64,000 nt of DNA, from assembly GCF_003660395.1 (NCBI RefSeq), contig NZ_QXQT01000007.1:16610-80609 (forward strand). The letters are read 5' to 3'. Each line of letters begins with the position of its first letter. The first letter of the stretch is position 1. The position numbers and the translations under genes were made by a program. Of this stretch, positions 1 through 7,155 are shown piece by piece. A model generated the notes under the pieces. That model saw only the letters and a list, made by a program, of their open reading frames with translations. It had not been told where the DNA came from and ran no database searches. This DNA is from Helicobacter vulpis (GTDB lineage Bacteria; Campylobacterota; Campylobacteria; Campylobacterales; Helicobacteraceae).

Positions 1-2
1 GC

Positions 3-875
3 TTTAGATTGCCTTGCGCGCTGGATAATCGCCCCCTTCAATACGAGGAGTTTATCGCCAAACCCCCCCATTTTCTCTTTGTCTCAGCCACCCCCAACCC
101 CCTAGAGTTAGAACTCTCACAAGGTCATATCGCTGAACAAATCATCCGCCCTACCGGGTTACTAGACCCCGAATACGAAGTGCGCCCCGTGGCTAACCAA
201 GTTAGAGATTTATTTGAGCGCATTAGGGTCGTGGTGGCTAGAAAGGAGCGCGTGTTAGTTACTACCTTGACTAAGCGCATGGCTGAGGAGTTGTGCAAGC
301 ACTATTTAGAATGGGGCTTGAGGGTGCAGTATCTGCATAGCGATATTGATGCCATTGAGCGCAATCATTTGATTAGAGAGCTTAGATTAGGGGTTTTTGA
401 TGTGCTCATTGGGATCAACTTGTTAAGAGAGGGGTTAGACTTGCCGGAGGTCTCTTTAGTGGCGATCTTGGACGCGGACAAAGAAGGCTTTTTGCGCAGT
501 GAAACGAGTTTAATTCAGACAATGGGGCGCGCCGCACGGCATGTACATGGCAAGGTGATCTTTTATGCAGACAAGATCACAGCAAGCATGCAAAGGGCGA
601 TGCAAATTAGCGATGAGAGACGGGCTAAACAAAAAGCCTTTAATGCAGAACATGGCATCGAGCCTAAGAGTGTGCAAAGGCATGTGGAAGAGGAGTTGAT
701 TGATAGCCTGCCTGCAAAGCCCAAACGCTCCAAAGCCCTAGAAAAAATGCCCAAGAGTGAAAAGGATCGCTTAATCAAAACTTTAAGGGCGCAAATGCAA
801 CAACGCGCTAAGGTGTTGGACTTTGAAGAGGCGGCAAGATTGCGCGATGAGATCGCACGGATTAGAGGGTTGTAG
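3..875 (+). CDS. uvrB: UvrABC excinuclease subunit B, C-terminal part (gene starts before the window)
   Basis: This is the C-terminal ~290 residues of UvrB, the DNA-loading helicase-like subunit of nucleotide excision repair. The frame is open to the window edge, reading [12 protein letters not shown], the conserved UvrB segment before helicase motif IV. Further on, [19 protein letters not shown] and QTMGRAARH match superfamily 2 motifs V and VI. The last ~35 residues form the UVR motif that contacts UvrC ([12 protein letters not shown]). The TTG at 9 is not a real start. The stop at 873-875 is followed after one base by the GTG of the next gene, so the membrane-protein array begins directly behind uvrB. 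Confidence 0.95.
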   Translation, partial: FRLPCALDNRPLQYEEFIAKPPHFLFVSATPNPLELELSQGHIAEQIIRPTGLLDPEYEVRPVANQVRDLFERIRVVVARKERVLVTTLTKRMAEELCKHYLEWGLRVQYLHSDIDAIERNHLIRELRLGVFDVLIGINLLREGLDLPEVSLVAILDADKEGFLRSETSLIQTMGRAARHVHGKVIFYADKITASMQRAMQISDERRAKQKAFNAEHGIEPKSVQRHVEEELIDSLPAKPKRSKALEKMPKSEKDRLIKTLRAQMQQRAKVLDFEEAARLRDEIARIRGL

Positions 876-876
876 T

Positions 877-1176
877 GTGGAGAAAAAAATTTTCTTAGGG
901 CTGGTGTTGGTATTAATGCCTTTCTTCACGGCGTGTATGTGCATTGGGATAATCGTAATATCGCTTGATTATAGTTGCGGGGCTTTGGCAAATATAGTCT
1001 TGATGGGCATAGTGGTGTTGTATGGGCTGTCTTTTTTGCCCATTAGAGAGATTTATAAATACACGGGTTGGCGTGATGCCTGTGTGGTGAGTGGGATTGT
1101 TAATGCAGGGAGCGTAATACTCGTCCCCATGATATTACTCTATATAAAAATGATAATGATAGAACTCCATATATAA
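877..1176 (+). CDS. Small membrane protein, array family 1, copy A
   Basis: This ~99-residue protein has about three membrane segments. I chose the GTG at 877 because the protein then begins VEKKIFLGLVLVLMPFF, aligning with the MKTKQVLLGLVLVLMP start of copy B; the ORF can be extended upstream only inside uvrB. Family features are an N-terminal hydrophobic segment with LVLVLMP, a central segment ending LSFLPIREIYKYTGW, and a C-terminal SGIVN segment. Copies A and B are nearly the same from the LSFLPI motif to the SGIVNAGSVIL stretch, pointing to a recent duplication. The function is unknown and I recognise no named family. Confidence 0.75.
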   Translation: MEKKIFLGLVLVLMPFFTACMCIGIIVISLDYSCGALANIVLMGIVVLYGLSFLPIREIYKYTGWRDACVVSGIVNAGSVILVPMILLYIKMIMIELHI

Positions 1177-1197
1177 AATTACATTAAAAGGTAAGCC

Positions 1198-1479
1198 ATG
1201 AAAACTAAACAAGTGCTCTTAGGGCTGGTGTTGGTATTAATGCCGCTCTTCACGACATGTATGTTTTTTGGGATAATCGCAATGTCGTTTGATTATAGTT
1301 GCGGGGTTTTGGGAAATATAGCCTCAATGGGTGTATGGGTGTTGTATGGGCTGTCTTTTTTGCCCATTAGGGAGATTTATAAATACACGGGTTGGCGTGA
1401 TGCCTGTGTGCTGAGTGGGATTGTTAATGCAGGGAGCGTAATATTATTTCCTACAATATTATTACACATAATATTTTGA
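1198..1479 (+). CDS. Small membrane protein, array family 1, copy B
   Basis: This 93-residue paralogue of copy A starts at an ATG preceded by AAAAGG (1188-1193). It carries LGLVLVLMP near residue 10, LSFLPIREIYKYTGW in the middle and a C-terminal SGIVNAGSVIL segment, giving about three predicted membrane helices. The gap to copy A is only 21 bases, so the genes are probably co-transcribed. No catalytic motif, signal cleavage site or soluble domain is visible. The function is unknown. Confidence 0.75.
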   Translation: MKTKQVLLGLVLVLMPLFTTCMFFGIIAMSFDYSCGVLGNIASMGVWVLYGLSFLPIREIYKYTGWRDACVLSGIVNAGSVILFPTILLHIIF

Positions 1480-1507
1480 TGGCACTCCATACAATATAAA
1501 AAGGTGA

Positions 1508-1795
1508 GTGGTGAAAACTGAAGAAGAATCTCTCTCAGGGCTAGTGTTGGTGTTAATGCCCTTTTTCACTCTGTGTATGTGTTTTGGGGTGATAGAAACA
1601 TTGCATGAGTGTGGTTGCCACGCGCATATTTTGGGGAGTGCGAGCGTAGCGGTGCTGGGCACGCTGTCTTTTTTACCCATTAGAGAGATTTATAAACACA
1701 CGGGTCGGGCTTTTGGCTGTGTGCTGAGTGGGGGTTTTAATGGATTAGTGGTGGTATTCTGCTATATGATAGCATCCCACACATATTCATATTAA
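1508..1795 (+). CDS. Small membrane protein, array family 1, copy C
   Basis: This 95-residue family member begins at one of two consecutive GTG codons (1508 or 1511) behind an AAGGTGAG ribosome-binding region. It shows SGLVLVLMPFFTLCM, then LSFLPIREIYKHTG, then LSGGFNGLVVV. It is more diverged from A and B than they are from each other. The charged strip between helices 2 and 3 (IREIYKHTGR) is retained. The function is unknown. Confidence 0.7.
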   Translation: MVKTEEESLSGLVLVLMPFFTLCMCFGVIETLHECGCHAHILGSASVAVLGTLSFLPIREIYKHTGRAFGCVLSGGFNGLVVVFCYMIASHTYSY

Positions 1796-1806
1796 AAAGG
1801 TTGGTG

Positions 1807-2214
1807 ATGAAAAATAGACAAGGGTTTCTAGAGCTTTTGGGGCTAGTGTTGGGGTTGATGCCTGTTTTGGCGTTTGGGGCGTGTTTGTTTGTCGGGAGGC
1901 AACTTGTGAATGCCTGCCATTCTCACTTAGCAGCTTTAAGCCAAGTGCCCTTAGGCGCGCTGTTTCTTTTGTTAGTTTTTGTAATTTACAAGCGCACGGG
2001 CTGGGCTTTTGGCTCTAAAATGAGCGGGATTTTCACCTTATTAGTGGTGCTGAGTGGGTTTTTTGTGGGGCTGGGGGTTTGGGATCGCCCTTGCTATGCA
2101 GAGCGGTGCGTGTGTGAGGGGATGTGTATGGAGAGCCCTTGTCCTAACTATAGTGGATGTGTCCAAGATCAGTGTCCTGAGTGTTTGGGTCGCCCTACTA
2201 GGTTTCCCGACTAA
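1807..2214 (+). CDS. Small membrane protein, array family 1, copy D, with cysteine-rich C-terminal extension
   Basis: This ~135-residue member is the longest of family 1. The ATG at 1807 follows AAAAAGG at 1794-1800; TTG and GTG at 1801/1804 are less likely. The body matches the family (LGLVLGLMPVL, FVIYKRTGWAFGSKMSGIF, LSGFFVGLGVWDRPC). Copy L ends at the equivalent DYPC followed by TAA. Copy D instead reads through into ~43 extra residues with eight more cysteines. The simplest reading is stop-codon loss, giving a hydrophilic Cys-rich tail behind the last helix. Whether the tail is functional is unknown. Confidence 0.65.
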   Translation: MKNRQGFLELLGLVLGLMPVLAFGACLFVGRQLVNACHSHLAALSQVPLGALFLLLVFVIYKRTGWAFGSKMSGIFTLLVVLSGFFVGLGVWDRPCYAERCVCEGMCMESPCPNYSGCVQDQCPECLGRPTRFPD

Positions 2215-2228
2215 GAATTTTAGGGGCT

Positions 2229-2531
2229 ATGAAAAAGACTAAGGCGTTTTGCTTGGGGGCGGTGTTGGTGCTCATGCCCCTTTTAACTTTTTGGGTGTGT
2301 TCAAAAGCGATGATATACTTTGGTCCTTGCCATGTGCGTTTAGCCTGTCTGAGTGATGTGCTCTTAGGGGCTCTCTCTTTTGTGCCCCTTGTCAAAATCT
2401 ATCAATACACCGCCTCTAGTAAGACTTGGGCTTTGAATTGCAAGATCAGTATGTACACTAATATGATGGTTGTGGTGTACTTGCTGATTATAGGGGGACT
2501 ACTTTTAGACATGCAATCGTTTCGTTGTTAG
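2229..2531 (+). CDS. Small membrane protein, array family 1, copy E
   Basis: This 100-residue member starts with ATG and MKKTKAFCLGAVLVLMP, followed by LLGALSFVPLVKIYQYTA and a C-terminal hydrophobic segment. The central loop is longer than in copies A-C and reads ASSKTWALNCK, resembling the loop of copy F (APSEVWARRC). It lies 14 bases behind copy D. Two to three membrane helices are predicted by eye. The function is unknown. Confidence 0.7.
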   Translation: MKKTKAFCLGAVLVLMPLLTFWVCSKAMIYFGPCHVRLACLSDVLLGALSFVPLVKIYQYTASSKTWALNCKISMYTNMMVVVYLLIIGGLLLDMQSFRC

Positions 2532-2540
2532 GAGCATAAA

Positions 2541-2813
2541 ATGAAAAAGACGACATTGTTTTGCTTGGAGTTGGTGCTCATGCCCTTTGTTACTTTTGCA
2601 TCGTGCATTTTCTTTTATGCGCTGGTTCTTGTTATTACTCTTGATCTTAACCTCGCCCTTATCGCTTCATTGATCTTAGGGGGCTTGTCCTTTTACCCCA
2701 TTTTTAAGATTTACAAGTGCCATGCGCCTAGCGAAGTTTGGGCGCGGCGTTGTGCTATTAGCGGGGTTTTTAATGCTCTAGCTGTGGTGGTGTGGTATGC
2801 ATTATTTATTTAA
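2541..2813 (+). CDS. Small membrane protein, array family 1, copy F
   Basis: This 90-residue member starts MKKTTLFCLELVLMPFVTF with an AGGAG-type ribosome-binding site at 2530-2534. It has LGGLSFYPIFKIYKCHAPSEVW and a final SGVFNALAVVVWYALF helix. It sits nine bases behind copy E and is followed after 30 bases by the first member of the second family. The function is unknown. Confidence 0.7.
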   Translation: MKKTTLFCLELVLMPFVTFASCIFFYALVLVITLDLNLALIASLILGGLSFYPIFKIYKCHAPSEVWARRCAISGVFNALAVVVWYALFI

Positions 2814-2843
2814 GTCTTGCATTCTATACCCTAGTAAGGATAA

Positions 2844-3473
2844 ATGTTGAAAATTTTTTTCTTGTTCTTGGGGTTAGTGTTGATATCTCTCATCATTTTG
2901 TTTGTGTATGATAGGTTGGGTTTGGAGCGATTGTGTTTGGAGCGTTATAGTTCAAACTCAGCAAGGATTTTAATGGACGACAAGCTGTTTGGTAAACAAG
3001 CTTTGCATGCCGCCAATATTTTTTCGTTTGCCTGGATCGTGTTTTGCATCGTTTTTATTCACGATGGTTTGCGCGCACGATGGATTGATGTATTTCCTTT
3101 CGTAATGTGCCTTGAGATGGGTGCTATCATTTTAGCGTTATGTCCTAACAAACACATCTCTTTAGGACTCATTGCTTTAGGATTTGTGCTGTGTTACTAT
3201 GGCTCTCCCCCTCCCCCAAGATATATGGGAGCAATCACATTTAGTGTAGGAGCTCTCATCTTTTGGGCATATATTGGCGATAAAAAATGGTGGCTCTTTT
3301 TCATTCCGCCTTCAATCGCTATCATCATGTTAACCACGCTAATCTACTGTGGCGTTATACTTTTTTGCGTGTTTTGCACTTATCCCATTAAAAACGCACA
3401 TTGGCTTGTGCGCTGTTCCATAGCTATAGCTATTTTATCGTGTCTCTTTCCCATAATGATGATTGTAAATTAA
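2844..3473 (+). CDS. Multi-pass membrane protein, array family 2, copy G
   Basis: This 209-residue integral membrane protein is preceded by AAGGA at 2836-2840. It starts with an extra N-terminal hydrophobic segment (~residues 3-22). The family-2 core follows: GKQALHAANIF, ISLGLIALGFVLC, LIFWAYIGDKKWWLF and CTYPIKNAHWLVR. About six membrane segments are likely. The extra N-terminus resembles the first helix of family 1 (LFLGLVLISL), so it may be a fusion of a family-1 leader to a family-2 body; this is inference. The function is unknown. Confidence 0.7.
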   Translation: MLKIFFLFLGLVLISLIILFVYDRLGLERLCLERYSSNSARILMDDKLFGKQALHAANIFSFAWIVFCIVFIHDGLRARWIDVFPFVMCLEMGAIILALCPNKHISLGLIALGFVLCYYGSPPPPRYMGAITFSVGALIFWAYIGDKKWWLFFIPPSIAIIMLTTLIYCGVILFCVFCTYPIKNAHWLVRCSIAIAILSCLFPIMMIVN

Positions 3474-3480
3474 CCATTAG

Positions 3481-3565
3481 TTGCACGCCTAGTGGCATGG
3501 GTTGCTCCGTAGCACAATGGGGGAGGCGCGCAAAAAATCTTATTCTAGATTCGCCAAGGATTCTC
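3481..3565 (+). repeat. Leader repeat, copy 1, with long hairpin, upstream of array gene H
   Basis: This ~85-base non-coding segment fills the gap between genes G and H and recurs almost unchanged at 4171-4256 before gene I. Its two ends pair: TTGCACGCCT at 3481-3490 against AGGCGCGCAA at 3524-3533, nine of ten bases complementary. A small inner stem TGCT-CCGT-AGCA lies between them. The segment ends in the ribosome-binding site AAGGA and the start of H. It may be a cis-acting RNA element or simply sequence carried along by gene duplication. Confidence 0.7.
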
Positions 3566-4141
3566 ATGGACAAACTATTTATTAAACAATCTTTGCATGC
3601 CGCCAATATTTTTTTGTTCGCCTTGATCGTGTTTTACATCGTTCTTACTCGCGATTCACGCGCATGGGGATGGGAACTTGATGCAACTTTCTTTGTAGCA
3701 TGCCTTGAAATGGGTGCTGTTATTTTAGCGTTATACCCTAACAAACGCATCTCTTTAGGACTCATTGCTTTAGGACTTGTGCTATGTTGTGCTCCATTTA
3801 TCCCTCCCCCAAAACACGGAACAATCGTACTTAGCGTAGGAGCTCTCATCTTTTGGGCATATGTTGGTAATAAAAAATGGTGGCTTTTTCCCATCCCGCC
3901 TTTAATCGCTATTATTCTTATCTTGTTTGAGTCGCATGATGCGTGGAAGGCGTTCGTGTTCTTGTTTAAAATGTTAAAAGTCACGCTGAGTTGCTATAGC
4001 ATTGTATTTCTTTGCACGCTTTGCACTTATCCCATTAGAAACGCGCATTGGTTTTTGCGCTGTTTAGTGGCCATAGTTGTTTTCGGGCTTCTCAATGCTC
4101 AAGTTGGATCGCTCATGGTGTCTCTCCTTTTTGGTAGATAA
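3566..4141 (+). CDS. Multi-pass membrane protein, array family 2, copy H
   Basis: This 191-residue family-2 member starts at ATG 3566, five bases behind AAGGA. The frame is open further upstream, but that part overlaps gene G and the repeated leader. The start agrees with copy I (MDKAFIKQALHFAN against MDKLFIKQSLHAAN). Shared motifs are ISLGLIALGLVLC, LIFWAYVGNKKWWLFPIPP and CTYPIRNAHWFLR. About six membrane helices are likely. The leader upstream is copied before gene I, so gene and leader were duplicated together. The function is unknown. Confidence 0.75.
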   Translation: MDKLFIKQSLHAANIFLFALIVFYIVLTRDSRAWGWELDATFFVACLEMGAVILALYPNKRISLGLIALGLVLCCAPFIPPPKHGTIVLSVGALIFWAYVGNKKWWLFPIPPLIAIILILFESHDAWKAFVFLFKMLKVTLSCYSIVFLCTLCTYPIRNAHWFLRCLVAIVVFGLLNAQVGSLMVSLLFGR

Positions 4142-4170
4142 GTTGCACGCTACAAGGCAACGACTCCGAA

Positions 4171-4256
4171 TTGCGCGCCTAGTGGCATGGATTGCTCCGT
4201 AGCACAATGGGGGAGGCGCGCAAAAAATCTTATTCTGAACTCGTCTAAGGATTCTC
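4171..4256 (+). repeat. Leader repeat, copy 2, with perfect 10-bp hairpin stem, upstream of array gene I
   Basis: This is the second copy of the 3481-3565 segment. The outer stem is perfect here: TTGCGCGCCT at 4171-4180 pairs with AGGCGCGCAA at 4214-4223. The inner TGCT-CCGT-AGCA stem is kept. Most differences from copy 1 lie in the last 20 bases before the ribosome-binding site. One of the few changes in the hairpin (A to G at the fifth base of the left arm) turns copy 1's mismatch into a pair, which is compatible with selection for the fold. Confidence 0.7.
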
Positions 4257-4817
4257 ATGGACAAAGCATTTATTAAACAAGCTTTGCATTTTGCTAATAC
4301 AATTTGGTTCTTTGTTATTGTCAATACAATGATGGCCCCTAACCACCCTCATGGAGTAGGAGGTGGAATGGCAATCATGCTATTTGGCTTGCTTGCCTAC
4401 ATAGGCGCTATCATTCTAGTGTTATGCCCTGACAAACACATTTCTCTAAGAATTATCGCTCTGGGGTTTGTGCTGTGTTACTGCGTATTCGTGCCTCCTG
4501 CAAGGTATATGGGATATGTTATAGGGAGTGTAGCATCTCTTGTTTTTTGGGCGTGTTTTGGGGATAAAAAATGGTGGCTTCTCCCTATACCGCTTTTAAT
4601 CGGCATTGTTTTTTCTTTATCCGGGCGTAAATTGTCAGTATCAGGGACACTGGTATATTATGTCCTCCTGCTTTTTCCCATGCTCTGCACATATCCCATT
4701 AGAAACGCCCATTGGTATTTGAGGTTCTTGGGCGTTCTGGTTATTACATTTGTTTTTTGGTGTATATTATTTGTTTTTGAACCCTTAAAGTATTTGAAGC
4801 CATATATTGGGACTTAA
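4257..4817 (+). CDS. Multi-pass membrane protein, array family 2, copy I
   Basis: This 186-residue family-2 member starts MDKAFIKQALHFAN. It carries CPDKHISLRIIALGFVLCY, LVFWACFGDKKWWLLPIPLL and CTYPIRNAHWYLR, followed by a C-terminal hydrophobic segment. It is preceded by the second copy of the hairpin leader. The last ten bases overlap the next ORF in another frame. The function is unknown. Confidence 0.75.
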   Translation: MDKAFIKQALHFANTIWFFVIVNTMMAPNHPHGVGGGMAIMLFGLLAYIGAIILVLCPDKHISLRIIALGFVLCYCVFVPPARYMGYVIGSVASLVFWACFGDKKWWLLPIPLLIGIVFSLSGRKLSVSGTLVYYVLLLFPMLCTYPIRNAHWYLRFLGVLVITFVFWCILFVFEPLKYLKPYIGT

Positions 4818-5187
4818 GTTTGTGTTCTCTATCTTTGCTCCATGCCTGCTTTCTGCACTCATACCCATTTTGATCTTTGTTCATAAACCCAAGTTTAGGT
4901 CGCTAGCCCTCATCTTGGCTTTTGCTCCGATGTTCTTGCTTAACACCTTAGATTTTTATGATGTTCTTAAGGATAATTACAACATATGGGGCTTATTGCA
5001 ACACGAGTTGCGGGTTTCTAAAAGTGTCTTCTTACTATATAAGGGTGTTTGTTTGATAATCTATACACTTCTACTATGGTTTGGGCTTAGAAAGCCTAAG
5101 GCGCATGTGTTTATCCTTGCCTGTTTTGTTTTATGCAATCTATTGATACCCTTTAATCTTATGGAGCAGTTTTTATTGGGGAGGTGA
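4807..5187 (+). CDS. Small multi-pass membrane protein, unrelated to its neighbours
   Basis: This 126-residue ORF begins at TTG 4807, overlapping the end of gene I. No good ribosome-binding site is visible, so translational coupling is likely if it is expressed. About four hydrophobic segments are seen: FAPCLLSALIPILIF, LILAFAPMFLLNTL, VCLIIYTLLLWFGL and VFILACFVLCNLLI. It has none of the motifs of the two array families. The function is unknown. Confidence 0.6.
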   Translation: MGLKFVFSIFAPCLLSALIPILIFVHKPKFRSLALILAFAPMFLLNTLDFYDVLKDNYNIWGLLQHELRVSKSVFLLYKGVCLIIYTLLLWFGLRKPKAHVFILACFVLCNLLIPFNLMEQFLLGR

Positions 5188-5189
5188 TC

Positions 5190-5321
5190 ATGCCTATGGC
5201 TAAATTCTCTAAAACTAAAAGATTTATCGCTTTTTTGTGGATGTTTGTTAGCAAGGCTAATAATCTTTTTGTTTTATGTGTTATCTCTAAACTTTTGGGG
5301 GTTGCTCTTTTGTGTTTTTAG
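5190..5321 (+). CDS. 43-residue single-pass membrane micro-protein
   Basis: This short ORF starts at ATG 5190, three bases behind GGGGAGG (5178-5184), one of the strongest ribosome-binding sites in the array, and two bases after the TGA of the preceding gene. It encodes MPMAKFSKTKRF, a basic N-terminus, followed by one hydrophobic stretch to the end. The arrangement suggests translational coupling. It could be a truncated remnant of a longer array protein. The function is unknown. Confidence 0.5.
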   Translation: MPMAKFSKTKRFIAFLWMFVSKANNLFVLCVISKLLGVALLCF

Positions 5322-5413
5322 ACCTATATTGGTGGGTGTTTCTAGTTTTGAATACCCTAAGGCGAGTTTGTTAAGATGAAGTTAAAAAGCTTTGGTGTGT
5401 ATGGGGGATGTGC

Positions 5414-5695
5414 ATGGATGTTAAAACATTTTTCTTGGGGCTAGCGCTAGTGCTCATGCCTATTTTGGTGTTTGTGGTGTGTGCATTGGTAGGGGCACAA
5501 CTCATTATGACTTGCCATTCTTACCTAGCGCTTTTGAGTGAGGTGCTCTTAGGCGCGCTGTCCTTTTTGCCCATTGTCAAAATTTACAAACACACAGGTT
5601 GGGTTTTTGGCTGTAAAATGAGCGCGACTTTTACTTTGCTGGTCGTGCTGAGTGGGTTTTTTATAGGGCTGGGGTATTTGGATTACCCTTGTTAA
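5414..5695 (+). CDS. Small membrane protein, array family 1, copy L
   Basis: This ~93-residue family-1 member starts at ATG 5414, five bases after GGGGGA; an alternative ATG lies at 5408. It shows LGLALVLMPIL, LSFLPIVKIYKHTGWVFGCKMSATF and LSGFFIGLGYLDYPC before the stop. It is closest to copy D, which reads through at the equivalent stop. Family 1 resumes here after the family-2 block, so family 2 seems inserted inside a family-1 array. The function is unknown. Confidence 0.7.
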   Translation: MDVKTFFLGLALVLMPILVFVVCALVGAQLIMTCHSYLALLSEVLLGALSFLPIVKIYKHTGWVFGCKMSATFTLLVVLSGFFIGLGYLDYPC

Positions 5696-5714
5696 AACGC
5701 GTGGGGTTAATAGG

Positions 5715-5990
5715 ATGAAAACATTTTTCTTAGGGCTAGTGTTGGTGCTCATGCCCTTTATCACTTTGTTTATGTGCGGTGTGGTGGGCGCGTGGCTGGC
5801 TAAGGCTTGCCATTCTCATTTAGCAGTGTTTAGTGAAATCATTCTAGGCTCTTTGTCCTTTCTGCCTATTTTTCAGATTTACAAATACACCAACTGGGCT
5901 TTTAGCTGTACGCTGAGTGGGTTTTTTAATGGTTTGGTGGTGGTAGGTGGGTTTTACATGGGGCTGGTGGCTTTAAAGCCGTTTTGTTAA
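5715..5990 (+). CDS. Small membrane protein, array family 1, copy M
   Basis: This 91-residue member starts MKTFFLGLVLVLMPFITLFMC. It contains LGSLSFLPIFQIYKYTNWAFSCTLSGFFNGLVVV, close to the family consensus, and ends in FCstop. It follows copy L by 19 bases, with an AATAGG-type ribosome-binding site. The function is unknown. Confidence 0.7.
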   Translation: MKTFFLGLVLVLMPFITLFMCGVVGAWLAKACHSHLAVFSEIILGSLSFLPIFQIYKYTNWAFSCTLSGFFNGLVVVGGFYMGLVALKPFC

Positions 5991-6029
5991 GATTGGTGTT
6001 CTTGATTTGACAGGACTTAAAGGGGCGTT

Positions 6030-6341
6030 ATGAAGAAGTGGATCAAGCGCATAGAGCGGTTTTATTTAGGGGTTTTGCTTTTCATCACACCCTTTTTAAC
6101 GCCTTTTTTATGCGCTAGAGTGGGGAGCATATTATTGCATTCGGGGCATGTGATTTTAGCGCTTTTGAGCGTACTCCTTTGTGGTTTGCTCTCCTTTTGG
6201 ACAATTCATGGGGTTTATGATGACACAAAACCTAGCAAGGTGTGGAAGTGGGCTTGTTTGGCGATCGCCGGGCTTAATGGGGTGATTTTAATAGGAGGCA
6301 TGGGCTTTGTCGCATGGGTTTTCTTTGGTCCGCATGATTAA
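6030..6341 (+). CDS. Small membrane protein, array family 1 (diverged), copy N
   Basis: This 103-residue protein begins MKKWIKRIERFYLG, a basic N-terminus absent from copies A-M. The shared plan follows: a hydrophobic segment with ITPFLTPFLC, then LLSFWTIHGVYDDTKPSKVWK, then a C-terminal glycine-rich helix. The loop KPSKVWKWAC resembles ASSKTWALNC of copy E, supporting distant membership. Copy O is a near-identical tandem duplicate with the same 5' flank (AAAGGGGCGTT before ATG). The function is unknown. Confidence 0.7.
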   Translation: MKKWIKRIERFYLGVLLFITPFLTPFLCARVGSILLHSGHVILALLSVLLCGLLSFWTIHGVYDDTKPSKVWKWACLAIAGLNGVILIGGMGFVAWVFFGPHD

Positions 6342-6350
6342 AGGGGCGTT

Positions 6351-6662
6351 ATGAAGAAGTGGATCAAGCGCGTATATCGGTTTTATTTAGGGCTTTTTCT
6401 TTTCATCACACCCTTTTTAACGCTTTTTTTATGCGCTAGAGTGGGGGGCAGATTATCTTATTTGGGGCATGAAATTTTAGCGCTTTTGAGCGCACCCCTT
6501 TGTAGTTTGCCCTCCTTTTGGATAATTTATGTGGTTTATGATGAAACAAAACCTAGCAAGGTGTGGAAGGGGGCTTGTTTGGCGATCGCCGGGCTTAATG
6601 GGGTGATTTTAATAGGAGGCATGGGCTTTGCGGCATATGTTTTCTTTGGTCCGCACCATTAA
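6351..6662 (+). CDS. Small membrane protein, array family 1 (diverged), copy O
   Basis: This 103-residue tandem duplicate of copy N is highly alike at DNA and protein level, including the leader AAAGGGGCGTT and the final GGMGFAAYVFFGPHH. The near-identity shows the array was still expanding recently. The stop lies 16 bases before the next gene. The function is unknown. Confidence 0.7.
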   Translation: MKKWIKRVYRFYLGLFLFITPFLTLFLCARVGGRLSYLGHEILALLSAPLCSLPSFWIIYVVYDETKPSKVWKGACLAIAGLNGVILIGGMGFAAYVFFGPHH

Positions 6663-6678
6663 AATAAGAAGGAAAAAG

Positions 6679-7137
6679 ATGAAGAGAATACTTGGGCTTT
6701 TATGCTTGCTAGGGGGTGTTGTTTTAGCACAGGGGAGATTGGAGATTGTGTGCGCCAAGTCTTATCAAGAAAAACAATGCGGCGATGATTTTAGTTGCGG
6801 GGCTTCTAAATGTTGGATCAAAAATACAAATCTTTTAGGCGCGCTCAAAAACGATCTTAACTATTGGTTAGAAAAGACAAGTCGCGACCCTAATGGGGGC
6901 GATGCGCGTTGCATACAATTTTTTAAGCGGGTACTAGCCTCCAAGTCCCTTTTGCAAAATCAAAAATTTGGACCCCAAGAAGAGAATTTTTATGGCTTAG
7001 AGATCAAACGCCTTGATGCCAAAACCATCTCTGTACATACAGACCTTTGTATGGGTGGGGATGCGGATTTTGCCTACACCTACCACCAGAAAGGCAAAGA
7101 TGTGGAGAGGATAGAAATGTCAGACAAGGGGGAGTGA
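6679..7137 (+). CDS. Secreted cysteine-rich protein of unknown function
   Basis: This is a 152-residue protein. ATG 6679 was chosen because it follows AAGAAGGAAAAAG and opens a typical signal peptide (MKRILGLLCLLGGVVLAQG, cleavage likely after LAQ). The ORF is open upstream only inside copy O. The mature part is hydrophilic with six cysteines, which suggests disulfide bonds in the periplasm or outside. I recognise no family. It differs from the upstream array in having no membrane segments. Its stop codon lies in the loop of a long inverted repeat that may end transcription. Confidence 0.7.
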   Translation: MKRILGLLCLLGGVVLAQGRLEIVCAKSYQEKQCGDDFSCGASKCWIKNTNLLGALKNDLNYWLEKTSRDPNGGDARCIQFFKRVLASKSLLQNQKFGPQEENFYGLEIKRLDAKTISVHTDLCMGGDADFAYTYHQKGKDVERIEMSDKGE

Positions 7138-7151
7138 AAGAGCCCCCTTGT
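7124..7151. terminator. Perfect inverted repeat between convergent genes, possible bidirectional terminator
   Basis: ACAAGGGGG at 7124-7132 pairs perfectly with CCCCCTTGT at 7143-7151 across a ten-base loop. It lies over the stop of the rightward gene and just before the end of the leftward chemoreceptor gene, where a shared terminator would be expected. There is no clear T-run on either side, so function is not certain. Confidence 0.5.
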
Positions 7152-7155
7152 GCCC

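Noticed and set aside
3481..3533. tRNA or small-RNA gene in the hairpin leader
   Set aside because: The fold is a long stem with one inner stem, without a cloverleaf, anticodon arm or CCA-type end. No tRNA or rRNA gene was recognised anywhere in the window.
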